From Chryseobacterium jejuense (lineage in GTDB: Bacteria; Bacteroidota; Bacteroidia; Flavobacteriales; Weeksellaceae), in the NCBI RefSeq assembly GCF_017877355.1, contig NZ_JAGIPR010000002.1:496001-560000 (forward strand): a DNA stretch of 64,000 nt, read 5' to 3'. The translations under genes and the position numbers were made by a program. The notes under the pieces are model-generated. The model worked only from the letters and a program-made list of their open reading frames with translations. It made no database searches and was not told the origin of the DNA. Positions within the stretch are counted from its first letter, which is position 1. Each line of letters begins with the position of its first letter. Below are positions 38,055-46,686 of the stretch, piece by piece.

Positions 38055-38222
38055 GCTGCCTACAATAATTCTAACACATTAAAGGTAAACTCAACGCTAA
38101 ACAATTACCGAACAAATGTCCATCGAATGGCGTGCCGGTCTTCCGGATTACAGACAGTGGAAATCAGTTCAAATCGTGTTGATTAGGAGTTTACTCTCAA
38201 TCTCTGGATTATTGTAGGCTTT
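38055..38222 (+). ncRNA. ssrS: 6S RNA, 6S-Flavo type
   Basis: A 165-nt gene-free segment after zapA closes on itself: GCCTACAATAAT (38058-38069) pairs perfectly with ATTATTGTAGGC (38208-38219), followed by a long U-run. Inside, GTAAACTC (38084-38091) pairs with GAGTTTAC (38187-38194), leaving a large central bubble region. This matches the layout of 6S RNA, which mimics an open promoter and holds the housekeeping RNA polymerase. A zapA neighbourhood is known for 6S in other phyla. The covariance model for 6S-Flavo would settle it. Confidence 0.82.
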
Positions 38223-38268
38223 TTTTATTTTTAAAGGATATGAATACAATTAAAACTCAATATACATT

Positions 38269-39834
38269 ATGATAGAAGTTATAGTCGGTGTTGTATGTTT
38301 AGTAATCGGGGCTGCCGTGGGAATGATGTTCTCAAAAAGCTCTCTGAATACTAAGGCAAAATTTATTATAGATGATGCTAAGAAAAACGCCGAAAACCTT
38401 ATAGAAAAAGCTAACGTACAGGCTGAATCCATAAAGAAAGAAAAGAATCTTCAAGCTAAAGAAAAATTCCTTGAATTGAAATCACAGCATGATGCTGATA
38501 TCCAGTCCCGCGAAAAGAAAATGCAGGAAGTTGAAAAAAGGACTAAAGACAAGGAGCATAAGTTTAATGATGAGCTTAGCAAGATTGGAAAACTTGAAAA
38601 AGATTTAGACAAACAGATTGCTGATTATTCTAAGAAGAATGAAATTTTAGACAGAAAACAACAGGAATTAGATATAGCAACCGCTAAAAAAGTAGAAATA
38701 CTTGAAAAAATCTCTAATTACACTGCTGATGAAGCTAAAGCAGAATTGGTAGAAACCATGAAAGCTGAAGCTAAAACAAGAGCTCAGGCACACGTTCAGG
38801 GTATCATGGAGGAAGCTCAGATGAATGCTAAGAACGAAGCGAGAAAAATTGTTATTCAAACAATTCAGAGAATCGGAACAGAGCAGGCTATCGAGAACTC
38901 AGTATCAGTATTCAATATTGAATCTGACGAAGTAAAAGGTAGAATCATTGGTAGAGAAGGTAGGAATATCCGTGCTTTAGAAGCTATAACAGGAGTGGAA
39001 ATTATCGTTGATGATACTCCGGAAGCGATCCTTCTTTCATGCTTTGATCCGGTAAGAAGAGAAATCGCAAGACTATCCCTTCACAGATTGGTTACCGATG
39101 GTAGAATTCACCCGGCAAGAATCGAGGAAGTAGTAGAAAAAACAAGAAAACAAATCGAAGAGGAGATCATTGAAGTAGGAAAGAGAACGATCATCGATTT
39201 AGGAATCCACGGATTACACCCTGAATTAATCAAGATCGTAGGTAGAATGAAATACCGTTCTTCTTATGGACAAAACTTACTACAGCACTCAAGAGAAGTA
39301 GCTAATATCGCTGCAACAATGGCTGCTGAATTAGGATTAAATGTTAAGTTGGCTAAGAGAGCAGGTCTATTACACGATATTGGTAAAGTTCCTGAGCAGG
39401 AATCAGAATTACCACACGCGTTATTAGGAATGCAGTGGGCTGAGAAATACGGAGAAAATCCAGAGGTCGTAAATGCTATTGGAGCTCACCATGACGAAAT
39501 TGAAATGAAGTCTCTATTATCTCCAATCATTCAGGTAGCCGATGCGATCTCAGGAGCAAGACCAGGAGCAAGAAGACAGGTATTGGAATCTTATATCCAG
39601 AGACTGAAAGACCTTGAATCTGCAGCATTAAGCTTCGATGGAGTATCTAGCGCTTATGCCATTCAGGCCGGTAGAGAATTAAGAGTAATGGTAGAAAGTG
39701 GAAAAGTGAATGACGAAGTAGCTTCTCAACTGTCTTACGATATCTCTGAAAAGATCCAGAATGAACTTACTTACCCTGGACAGGTGAAAGTAACCGTAAT
39801 TAGAGAAACAAGAGCCGTGAATATTGCAAGATAA
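38269..39834 (+). CDS. rny: Ribonuclease Y
   Basis: Membrane-bound endoribonuclease that starts mRNA decay. 521 residues. It has an N-terminal helix ([18 protein letters not shown]), a long Lys/Glu coiled coil to about residue 200, a KH domain ([20 protein letters not shown]), an HD domain ([17 protein letters not shown]) and the C-terminal family domain ending in [12 protein letters not shown]. It is complete, with a terminator 23 nt downstream. Confidence 0.97.
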   Translation: MIEVIVGVVCLVIGAAVGMMFSKSSLNTKAKFIIDDAKKNAENLIEKANVQAESIKKEKNLQAKEKFLELKSQHDADIQSREKKMQEVEKRTKDKEHKFNDELSKIGKLEKDLDKQIADYSKKNEILDRKQQELDIATAKKVEILEKISNYTADEAKAELVETMKAEAKTRAQAHVQGIMEEAQMNAKNEARKIVIQTIQRIGTEQAIENSVSVFNIESDEVKGRIIGREGRNIRALEAITGVEIIVDDTPEAILLSCFDPVRREIARLSLHRLVTDGRIHPARIEEVVEKTRKQIEEEIIEVGKRTIIDLGIHGLHPELIKIVGRMKYRSSYGQNLLQHSREVANIAATMAAELGLNVKLAKRAGLLHDIGKVPEQESELPHALLGMQWAEKYGENPEVVNAIGAHHDEIEMKSLLSPIIQVADAISGARPGARRQVLESYIQRLKDLESAALSFDGVSSAYAIQAGRELRVMVESGKVNDEVASQLSYDISEKIQNELTYPGQVKVTVIRETRAVNIAR

Positions 39835-39856
39835 TAATCGGATAAAGATATTTTAT

Positions 39857-39888
39857 AAAAACCTTTCAAGAAATTGAAAGGTTTTTTA
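39857..39888 (+). terminator. rny terminator
   Basis: AAAAACCTTTC / GAAAGGTTTTTT stem-loop with U-run. Confidence 0.85.
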
Positions 39889-39907
39889 TTTTTATCAAAA
39901 CTTAACA

Positions 39908-41149
39908 ATGCAAGAACTATCACTGTCTTCAAAGCTGAAATACATTTTCTCTATTCCTGTTATTATCTCGGCCCTGGGCTATTTCGTAGATATCTATGAC
40001 CTTCTCCTGTTTGGGATTGTAAGAATTCCCAGTTTAAAAGCATTGGGGCTTAATCCGGATGCAGACGGAACTTTTATCCTGAACTGTCAGATGGTAGGGC
40101 TTCTTATTGGCGGAGTATTCTGGGGAATCTTCGGAGATAAAAAAGGAAGGCTTTCTGTACTCTTTGGCTCTATTCTGGTGTATTCTCTGGCGAATATTGC
40201 CTGTGGTTTTTTACCTTATTTTCCAAAAGAGCATTTGGTGTATCAATATGCTGCTTTAAGATTTATTGCAGGGATAGGTCTTGCTGGAGAGCTTGGGGCA
40301 GGAATTACCCTGGTTTCTGAGAGTCTGCCGAAGAATTTAAGAGCAATTGGTACTTCAGTAGTGGCAGGTTTTGGATTGATGGGGGCTGTTGTGGCCCAAT
40401 TAACCGTAGAATTAGCCGGAGGATGGAATATTTCCTACATCATTGGCGGAATAATGGGAATCCTGTTATTGCTGTTGAGAATAAGTGTTTCAGAATCCGG
40501 GATTTATAAGAATATGGAACATAAAAACGTCTCCAAAGGAAATTTCCTATCTTTTTTTACCCATAAAGACAGATTGATACGATACTTGAAATGTATTGCA
40601 GTAGGACTTCCTACCTGGTATTGTATAGGGATTCTGGCTGTTTTAGCCAATCAATTTGCCCCTGAGTTCGGGATTAAAGACATCAGCCCCGGAAAGGCAA
40701 TTATGTGGGCTTATGTAGGGATTTCTGTGGGAGATCTGGCGAGTGGTTTTATTTCCCATGCTTTGAAGTCGCGTAAAATGGCCATATTCTATATGTTGCT
40801 TTTCACTCTGGTCGGAGTTGGGATTATGTTATTGGGAAATACCAATACAGAGACAAAATATTATATTTTCTGTGTGTGGCTGGGCTTGGGTACCGGATAT
40901 TGGGCGATGTTCGTTACCCTTGCAGCAGAGCAGTTTGGAACTAATATCAGAAATACAGCTACCACTACGGTTCCGAATATGGTAAGAGGATTGGTTCCTG
41001 TAATGATCCTGGCTTTTGATTTCCTTAAAAGGAATTTTTCTGTAATAGAAAGTGCTGCTATTGTAGGTGCTGTAGTATTTGGATTGGCATTCTATTCTTC
41101 ACTGACGATTTCGGAAACCCATAATAAAGATCTGGAGTTTATGGAATAG
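39908..41149 (+). CDS. MFS transporter
   Basis: 413 residues with twelve predicted transmembrane segments. The MFS loop signature is GGVFWGIFGDKKGRLSVLFG (about residues 66-85), with FIAGIGLAGELGAGITLVSE as the helix 4 motif. The pattern is that of the metabolite:H+ symporter or sialate-type groups, but no substrate can be named. It is a single gene with a 20-nt lead from the rny terminator. Confidence 0.85.
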   Translation: MQELSLSSKLKYIFSIPVIISALGYFVDIYDLLLFGIVRIPSLKALGLNPDADGTFILNCQMVGLLIGGVFWGIFGDKKGRLSVLFGSILVYSLANIACGFLPYFPKEHLVYQYAALRFIAGIGLAGELGAGITLVSESLPKNLRAIGTSVVAGFGLMGAVVAQLTVELAGGWNISYIIGGIMGILLLLLRISVSESGIYKNMEHKNVSKGNFLSFFTHKDRLIRYLKCIAVGLPTWYCIGILAVLANQFAPEFGIKDISPGKAIMWAYVGISVGDLASGFISHALKSRKMAIFYMLLFTLVGVGIMLLGNTNTETKYYIFCVWLGLGTGYWAMFVTLAAEQFGTNIRNTATTTVPNMVRGLVPVMILAFDFLKRNFSVIESAAIVGAVVFGLAFYSSLTISETHNKDLEFME

Positions 41150-41248
41150 ATTTTATGTTGTTTAAAAAATATAAGTAATATTGTCTTGTTTTGTAATCTC
41201 ATAATCGTATTACAATCAATAAATTATTATAATTTGAATTTATTTTTG

Positions 41249-41278
41249 TTGCAAATAATTTATTTTTGTTTAACTTTG
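41249..41278 (+). promoter_or_regulatory. Promoter of the double-glycine peptide gene
   Basis: TTG at 41249-41251, 19-nt spacer, TAACTTTG at 41271-41278; the best -33/-7 match in the window, 23 nt before the ATG. Confidence 0.7.
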
Positions 41279-41301
41279 GAGAGTAACTAAAACTAAATCA
41301 C

Positions 41302-41484
41302 ATGAACATTATTAAAAATGCCAAAAAGCTAAAAAAACAAGATCTTAAAAGTATTACAGGAGGAATAAGCGGTAAGCCGGATTTATCTCTTTGCGGATGC
41401 AGCTGCTCAGGCGCTGTAACAGGACCTGAATATTGCTCTCAATATATGGGTTGTCTGCAGGTTTATACTTGCGGGGAGGTTTAA
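41302..41484 (+). CDS. Bacteriocin-like double-glycine peptide precursor
   Basis: 60 residues. The leader MNIIKNAKKLKKQDLKSITG plus Gly21 ends in a Gly-Gly, the site cut by peptidase-containing ABC exporters. The predicted core of 39 residues has six Cys (LCGCSCSG…YC…GC…TCG), so it may be cross-linked or otherwise modified. Similar leaders are common in Chryseobacterium, and most lack known activity. No exporter, modifying enzyme or immunity gene lies nearby. It has a strong promoter and a strong terminator, so it is probably well expressed. Confidence 0.8.
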   Translation: MNIIKNAKKLKKQDLKSITGGISGKPDLSLCGCSCSGAVTGPEYCSQYMGCLQVYTCGEV

Positions 41485-41527
41485 GAAATTATTTCAATAC
41501 GAAATAAACATTTCCACATTTAATAGG

Positions 41528-41565
41528 CAGCACCCTTCTGATTTCAGGAGGGTGCTGCTGTTTTT
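41528..41565 (+). terminator. Terminator after the peptide gene
   Basis: CAGCACCCT / AGGGTGCTG, extended by CTG/CAG, with TTTTTA; it also lies just past the end of the convergent yeiH gene. Confidence 0.85.
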
Positions 41566-42499
41566 ATTGAATAATATATAACAGGCTTCCGATACTGATG
41601 GTAACCCAAAGCAATACAGCGGTAAGCAAGGGCTTAAAACCTATTGTTTTTAAAGTTTGGATGGAAAGGGTAGAACCGATAAAGAATAAGGTTAAATTCA
41701 GCCCGGATTTAGCAAAGGAGGTAATGGCAGTGCTAAATTGATCCATAAAAGGAAAATAAGTGTTCAGTAGAATAGCCAGAATGAAATACCCGATAAACCA
41801 AGGGATTTTAATTTTTGAATCCTTACTTTTAAAAATGAACATGGTTATTAGAGAAACAGGGATGATCCATAAAGCACGGGCCAATTTAACCGTAGTTGCT
41901 ATTTTTAAAGCTTCATTACCATATTTACTGGCTGCTCCTACCACTGAACTTGTATCATGAATTCCAACCGCGCACCATAGCCCAAACTGTTCCTGTGACA
42001 GATTCAAAAGATGCCCGATAGCCGGATAAACGAATAATGCGATAGAGTTTAATGTAAAAACAATTGCTAATGCTAAAGAAATTTGTTTTGTGCTCGGTTT
42101 GATGATAGGAGAAACTGCTGCAATAGCACTTCCTCCGCAAATAGCAGTTCCGGCAGAAAGAAGATAGGATAATGGTCTTTCGAGTTTAAAGATCTTTCCT
42201 AAAAAATATCCAAGAACCATTACACTGATAATACTTACAACAGTTAGCATTAATCCTGTTTTTCCTGCATGAAGTGCTTCATTCAGTTTTAATCCAAAAC
42301 CTAATCCGACAATAGAAATCTGTAACAGCAGATGAATATATTGATGTAAATGTTTTTCAAATGGATTTCCCATAAAAACCGCCAGGGCAAAACCTAATGT
42401 AAGGGCAATGGGAGAAGAAATTAATGGAGTAAGGCATAAAACAGCCAGTCCAATAAAAATTACTTTTTGTATTCTTTCATTGAGAATGAAATCTTTCAT
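41564..42499 (-). CDS. yeiH: YeiH/UPF0324 family putative sulfate exporter
   Basis: 311 residues from ATG 42499 (MKDFILNERIQKV); nine further codons upstream are unlikely. About nine to ten transmembrane helices, with the family motifs LGFALAVFMGNPFEKHLHQY, SAGTAICGGSAIAAVSPII and GIHDTSSVVGAASKYG. The family is often annotated as sulfate exporter, with thin experimental proof. A LysR gene of the CysL/YeiE kind lies upstream in the same direction, its usual partner. Confidence 0.9.
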   Translation of the reverse strand: MKDFILNERIQKVIFIGLAVLCLTPLISSPIALTLGFALAVFMGNPFEKHLHQYIHLLLQISIVGLGFGLKLNEALHAGKTGLMLTVVSIISVMVLGYFLGKIFKLERPLSYLLSAGTAICGGSAIAAVSPIIKPSTKQISLALAIVFTLNSIALFVYPAIGHLLNLSQEQFGLWCAVGIHDTSSVVGAASKYGNEALKIATTVKLARALWIIPVSLITMFIFKSKDSKIKIPWFIGYFILAILLNTYFPFMDQFSTAITSFAKSGLNLTLFFIGSTLSIQTLKTIGFKPLLTAVLLWVTISIGSLLYIIQ

Positions 42500-42587
42500 A
42501 TTGTGAACTTTTAAAATCTGGTTCAAAATTCGGCAATATGTTATTATAAAGTAAATTGTATTTTGTTATGTTGGATAACTTTAAGTT

Positions 42588-42650
42588 ATAAAAGATAAAA
42601 GATAAAAGATAAAAGATAAAAGATAAAAGATAAAAGATAAAAGATAAAAG
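42588..42650 (+). repeat. Heptamer tandem array, 9 x ATAAAAG
   Basis: Nine perfect copies of ATAAAAG ending at the start of the longer dispersed repeat. The matching array at 45359-45407 has seven copies, so copy number has changed by slippage. Confidence 0.95.
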
Positions 42651-42822
42651 ATCTTGTCGTTAAACAACCATTATCCTGCACACATCCATCCGGATATCAA
42701 CATCAATAGGGGTGGGCTATAATCCTGAGCATAAACAGAAGGTTTACGAACGAAGTTCACGAAGGAAGCCCGGCTGCTCAACAAATTAAATCATTCCATT
42801 GGCTTTAGCCAACACCTAAAAA
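42588..42822 (+). repeat. Dispersed ~225-bp repeat, copy A
   Basis: In the 379-nt gap between the LysR gene and yeiH, which has no gene. After the heptamers, 42651-42770 matches 45408-45528 almost base for base, then similarity weakens but resumes at a TTGGCTTTAGCCAA palindrome (42799-42812). Both copies are in the same orientation, 2.77 kb apart, on either side of the LysR and CLC genes. Confidence 0.9.
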
Positions 42823-42878
42823 ACACATGGAAAATGATAGTTTTTTTGTTTGATTAAAAGATTTAGCATTGAGAAAAA

Positions 42879-43754
42879 CTACTCTGCAAATCTTAAAAAC
42901 AGTTCTATTAGTTCAGACTGTTCTCCTTTAGGTAAAATAAAATGAAAATCTCTTTCAATGCTGAAGTTTTTAATGTCAATAACAGTCAGAACATTATTTT
43001 TAAGTTCATTTAAAATAGTGCTGATAGAAAGGAAAGCCATACAATCCGAATGAAGCAGGTAATTTTTGATACTTTCACTACTTCCCAGCTGGATGACGGT
43101 GTTCAGTTCATGAATATTAATGTCCTTTTCCTTTAATCGGTTTTGGATAAATTCAAGAGTTCCGGAGCCTTGTTCGCGGAAAATAAGGCTAAGCTGATAC
43201 AAGTCTTTTACATTGAGCGTTTTATGTGCCAAAGGATGATCTGATTTAGCTGCCAGAACAATTTCATCAGGTTTAAAAGTTTTGTAATCAAAATAAGAAG
43301 ACTGTGATTCTCCTTCAATAATACCCAAATCAATCTTTTCATCTTTTAAAAGAGATGAAATGGCTTCAGTATTCCCTGTAAGAAGCTCAATTTTAATGTC
43401 TTTATAATAAGCATTGAACTTGGCTAAGGTTTCAGGTAAAATATATTGGGCAACTGTGGTGCTGGCTCCAATAATAAGTTTTCCCTTGTGTTGCTGATTA
43501 ACCTGACTGATCTCAAATTCCAGATCACGATAGATATTTCTAATCTTTTCAGCATATTCATACAGGATTTTCCCACTTTGTGTCAGTTGTATGGAAGTTC
43601 CTTTTCTGTCAAATAATTTAGTGCTCAGCTGCACTTCAATTTCTTTGATGTGTTTGGTAACTGCCGGCTGCGAAATATGAAGCTCCTCAGAAGCTTTAGT
43701 AAAACTCAATCTGGAAGCTACCGTATGGAAAACTTTTAACCTGTAATCGAACAT
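42879..43754 (-). CDS. LysR family transcriptional regulator (CysL/YeiE-like)
   Basis: 291 residues from ATG 43754 (MFDYRLKVFHTVA); the frame runs 39 codons further but into the promoter. The helix-turn-helix is LSFTKASEELHISQPAVTKH. The effector domain follows (KLIIGASTTVAQYILPETLA). Linkage to yeiH and similarity to CysL suggest control of yeiH in response to sulfur signals. A TACTTTTG box stands 4 nt before the ATG, so the mRNA may be leaderless. Confidence 0.87.
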   Translation of the reverse strand: MFDYRLKVFHTVASRLSFTKASEELHISQPAVTKHIKEIEVQLSTKLFDRKGTSIQLTQSGKILYEYAEKIRNIYRDLEFEISQVNQQHKGKLIIGASTTVAQYILPETLAKFNAYYKDIKIELLTGNTEAISSLLKDEKIDLGIIEGESQSSYFDYKTFKPDEIVLAAKSDHPLAHKTLNVKDLYQLSLIFREQGSGTLEFIQNRLKEKDINIHELNTVIQLGSSESIKNYLLHSDCMAFLSISTILNELKNNVLTVIDIKNFSIERDFHFILPKGEQSELIELFLRFAE

Positions 43755-43758
43755 AGCA

Positions 43759-43766
43759 CAAAAGTA
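43759..43766 (-). promoter_or_regulatory. LysR promoter -7 element TACTTTTG
   Basis: Minus-strand TAnnTTTG match followed by TGCT and the ATG. Confidence 0.55.
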
Positions 43767-43850
43767 CGGATTATAGTTGTATTTCGAAGAGTAGAGTTTG
43801 TGATACGGGTTGTCTAAAAGGTATAGTATACAATGGGTAACCATTCCGCC

Positions 43851-43893
43851 GGAGGGGTGGCAAAAATTCAAAGAATTTTTGACGGGGTGGTTT
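43851..43893 (+). repeat. Dispersed intergenic palindromic repeat, copy 2
   Basis: GGCAAAAATTCAAAGAATTT core flanked by GGAGGGG and GACGGGG; inverted relative to the copy at 11934-11975. It lies between the CLC gene stop and the LysR promoter region. Confidence 0.7.
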
Positions 43894-43931
43894 ACAAATC
43901 AATTTTTAGTTTCTCCAATCTCTATTCATTC

Positions 43932-45239
43932 TTACAAAAAATCAGAAACAGATCTGTCCTGTTGGTTTTCATACCTCCTGTTTTTAGCCTCTCCAATCTT
44001 TTGCTTACTGTAAATACTGTTATGCCCTGAAAGAAGATAGGAAACAACACAGGCTATAGCCACATAAACGCCACATTCTGCTCCGAATAATTCAATTCCC
44101 ATCAGCATACAGGCCAATGGAGTATTGGTGGCTCCGGCAAATACGGCAACAAACCCCATTCCAGCCAATAATCCAAAAGGTAATGGAATAAATAGAGATA
44201 ATGCACTTCCCAGTGTAGCCCCAATAAAGAATAAGGGTGTCACTTCACCTCCTTTGAATCCTGCTGAAAGAGTAACAATGGTAAAAACCATTTTTAGAGC
44301 AAAATCATATAAGGGAAGCTGTTTTTCAAAAGATTCAACAATCACAGGAACTCCAAGACCAATATATCGTGTTGTGCCTATGAACAAAACTGCCAAAGCG
44401 ATAATAGTTCCTCCAACAACGGGACGAAATGGCGGATATTTAATTTTTGATTTAAAGACAGAACCTGCCCAATGAATAGTTTTACTGAAAGCCGCTGCAC
44501 AGATTCCAAAAGCCATACCCGCTAAAATGCTATACAGAATTGGCAAAAATTCCAGTTTTGGAATAAAATCAATATAATAATGGGTATGTTTTACATTCCA
44601 CAGGTTAGTAGCCCAATCGGCAAGTATAGCTGATGCAAAAGCCGGAAATATGGCATTGTAACGTATTCTTCCGATCAGAAAAACTTCAAGTCCGAAAACG
44701 GCTCCAGCCAAAGGAGTTCCGAAAACAGAGCCAAATCCTGCAGCAATGGCGGAGATCATCAATATTCTTCTTTCGTTCCTATCAAGTTTAAAAGGTTTAC
44801 TAAGTTGATCTGCAATAGCCGCCGCCATCTGAAGCGCTGTTCCTTCACGGCCAGCTGAACCTCCAAAAAAATGAGTGACAATGGTTCCCAGATAAACAAA
44901 AGGGGCCATTTTGAACGGAATAATCCCTTTAGGATCATGAATATTGTCAATCAGAAGATTATTTCCTGCTTCAATATCTTTGCCCCAATAATAATACAGC
45001 AGCCCAATTAAAAAACCGGCAACTGGAAGCAAAGCAATCAACCATAGATGACTTTCCCTGAAATTAGTAGTCCATTCCAATGACTGTAAAAATCCTGCAG
45101 AAGCACTTCCTACCAAGGCTCCAATGATAAGACTGATGACCAGCCATTTAAAAATATAAGGGATCGCTGGAAATTTTCTGAAAAAAAATTTTATATGAAA
45201 AATTGCTTTTTGACCAAGTGTTCGTTGATTTTTTGACAT
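43932..45239 (-). CDS. CLC-type fluoride/proton antiporter
   Basis: 435 residues, about ten to twelve membrane helices. The CLC signature reads GSAGREGTALQMAAA instead of the chloride-type GREGP. The first selectivity motif is EAGNNLLIDNIHDPKG, with Asn where chloride channels have the GSGIP serine. These are the changes expected for CLC-F fluoride exporters. The fluoride riboswitch directly upstream supports it. Fluoride export protects enolase and other enzymes. Classical chloride channel activity is the alternative. Confidence 0.85.
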   Translation of the reverse strand: MSKNQRTLGQKAIFHIKFFFRKFPAIPYIFKWLVISLIIGALVGSASAGFLQSLEWTTNFRESHLWLIALLPVAGFLIGLLYYYWGKDIEAGNNLLIDNIHDPKGIIPFKMAPFVYLGTIVTHFFGGSAGREGTALQMAAAIADQLSKPFKLDRNERRILMISAIAAGFGSVFGTPLAGAVFGLEVFLIGRIRYNAIFPAFASAILADWATNLWNVKHTHYYIDFIPKLEFLPILYSILAGMAFGICAAAFSKTIHWAGSVFKSKIKYPPFRPVVGGTIIALAVLFIGTTRYIGLGVPVIVESFEKQLPLYDFALKMVFTIVTLSAGFKGGEVTPLFFIGATLGSALSLFIPLPFGLLAGMGFVAVFAGATNTPLACMLMGIELFGAECGVYVAIACVVSYLLSGHNSIYSKQKIGEAKNRRYENQQDRSVSDFL

Positions 45240-45277
45240 AATAATCCTGATTAGTTATTGTTTAATAATCTCTCAAT

Positions 45278-45331
45278 CAGGCGTCATCAGCTTTTGTAAA
45301 GCGGTTGGGTAAGGAAGAACACCATTTCCTT
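45278..45331 (-). promoter_or_regulatory. Fluoride riboswitch (crcB motif)
   Basis: On the minus strand: GGAAATGGTGTTCTTCC, then AACCGC, then GCTGATGACGCC, the ordered conserved blocks of the fluoride aptamer, including the GCTGATGACGCC end. The downstream CCTGATT…AATCAGG hairpin, ending five bases before the ATG, looks like the expression platform. Fluoride would be expected to turn the CLC-F gene on. Confidence 0.85.
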
Positions 45332-45340
45332 TTGATAATG

Positions 45341-45348
45341 CAAATATA
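45341..45348 (-). promoter_or_regulatory. Promoter -7 element TATATTTG of the CLC-F unit
   Basis: TAnnTTTG match; the heptamer array begins 11 bp upstream of it, where the -33 element should be. Confidence 0.55.
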
Positions 45349-45358
45349 AGAATTAAGG

Positions 45359-45582
45359 ATAAAAGATAAAAGATAAAAGATAAAAGATAAAAGATAAAAG
45401 ATAAAAGATCTTGTTGTTAAACAACCATTATCCTGCACACATCCATCCGGATATCAACATCAATAGGGGTGGGCTATAATCCTGAGCATAAACAGAAGGT
45501 TTACGAACGAAGTTCACGAAGGAAGCCTGGCCGGCCGGTCAAATAAATTAACATTTCATTGGCTTTAGCCAAAACTTAAAAA
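45359..45582 (+). repeat. Dispersed ~225-bp repeat, copy B, with 7 x ATAAAAG
   Basis: Seven heptamers (45359-45407), then sequence near-identical to copy A up to about 45528 and the TTGGCTTTAGCCAA palindrome at 45559-45572. It lies between the CLC-F promoter and the GLPGLI gene; no reading frame in it is convincing. Confidence 0.9.
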
Positions 45583-45641
45583 TATCGTCTGTCTGTAATC
45601 CAAATCCAAAGAACTTAGTGGAAAATTAAAGGAATTGGTGA

Positions 45642-46481
45642 TTAATATATAGGATAATGCATTGCTTTATCTATCTCAATCGGATTATTGTATTTTCTTA
45701 TCACCTCCTGCATGCTCTTGGTTTGAGTATTCAGCTCATCCACATTATGAATTTCCTTGCCATTAATATTAATTCTAAGATCGTTATTAGATTTGCTGAA
45801 ATTATTCCTTTCAAAGGCAAAAGGATCACTGTAAAACTCCATCATCAGCTTCTGTTTTTGCTTTTCGTTGATAGAAATCGCTTTATTTCCAAAATTGGAT
45901 TCCAAAAAATCTGAAGTGGAGGAGATTTCAGGAAGTTTTCTGCTTTTGATAAGAGTATACATGAAATTTTTCTTAGCATCTGATAATTCAAAGATCAAAC
46001 CGGGTAATCCTCGTAATTTAAATGGTCCTTCATTAAAAGGAATATCTTTACAGAACCATGCAGTCCAGCTTCTTCCGCCAAATGTAGTGGTTGCTTTTTG
46101 TAAGGTGTAGTTTTCTATCTTTTTAGTTTCATCAGTAATCGTCCAATTGATTTTATCGGTGGTTTTAAATGAATAATACCCATTTTTGATATTGATGAAA
46201 TTTTCGTGATCAAAGGAATTGATCTTTCTTTTCACTACCTGTCCTGTCATATCAGTATAGCTGGAATTCATTCCGAATTTCTTATTCAGGGAATCTGTAG
46301 TGGCGAGACCCTTCCCATAGAACTTCACTTCTTTAGGGGTGATATCCAGAATCATATTAAGTTTTTCATAGCCAGCCTCAGTAGAATCCATCTTATACTG
46401 AAGTTCATAGATAAATCTATGCGTCTGTGCCTGAATAAAAACCATCAATAGAATGGCTGTGATTGTAAGAATATTTTTCAT
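45642..46481 (-). CDS. GLPGLI family protein
   Basis: 279 residues from ATG 46481, with signal peptide (TITAILLMVFIQAQ). The name-giving motif is KLRGLPGLIFELSDAKKNF (about residue 160), preceded by GGRSWTAWFCKDIPFNEGP. These exported proteins occur in many copies in flavobacteria and are often near TonB receptors; function unknown. The C-terminus has an unusual NPIEIDKAMHYPIY end. Confidence 0.9.
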   Translation of the reverse strand: MKNILTITAILLMVFIQAQTHRFIYELQYKMDSTEAGYEKLNMILDITPKEVKFYGKGLATTDSLNKKFGMNSSYTDMTGQVVKRKINSFDHENFINIKNGYYSFKTTDKINWTITDETKKIENYTLQKATTTFGGRSWTAWFCKDIPFNEGPFKLRGLPGLIFELSDAKKNFMYTLIKSRKLPEISSTSDFLESNFGNKAISINEKQKQKLMMEFYSDPFAFERNNFSKSNNDLRININGKEIHNVDELNTQTKSMQEVIRKYNNPIEIDKAMHYPIY

Positions 46482-46686
46482 GTTATACTTGGAATGGATT
46501 GATACTAAATTAGATAATCCTAATTTATTGTACAATGAAATAATGTGAAAAGTAGATGTATGATTTTATATCTTATTTCTGATGCTTATTTCCTCAAACA
46601 CAAATTGCCCTCAAAAACTCGCATCCCGTACCTCGTATCATTTTCCTTAAACACTTTCACCCTAAAGCCTTCAAACTTTATCCCTA

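Noticed and set aside
42588..42650. CRISPR-like array
   Set aside because: The units are perfect 7-mers with no spacers; it is a simple tandem repeat.
42651..42770. Coding potential in the long dispersed repeat
   Set aside because: All frames are broken within about 30 codons and no motif appears.
43755..43871. 39-residue N-terminal extension of the LysR protein
   Set aside because: It runs through the promoter box and lacks the family start.
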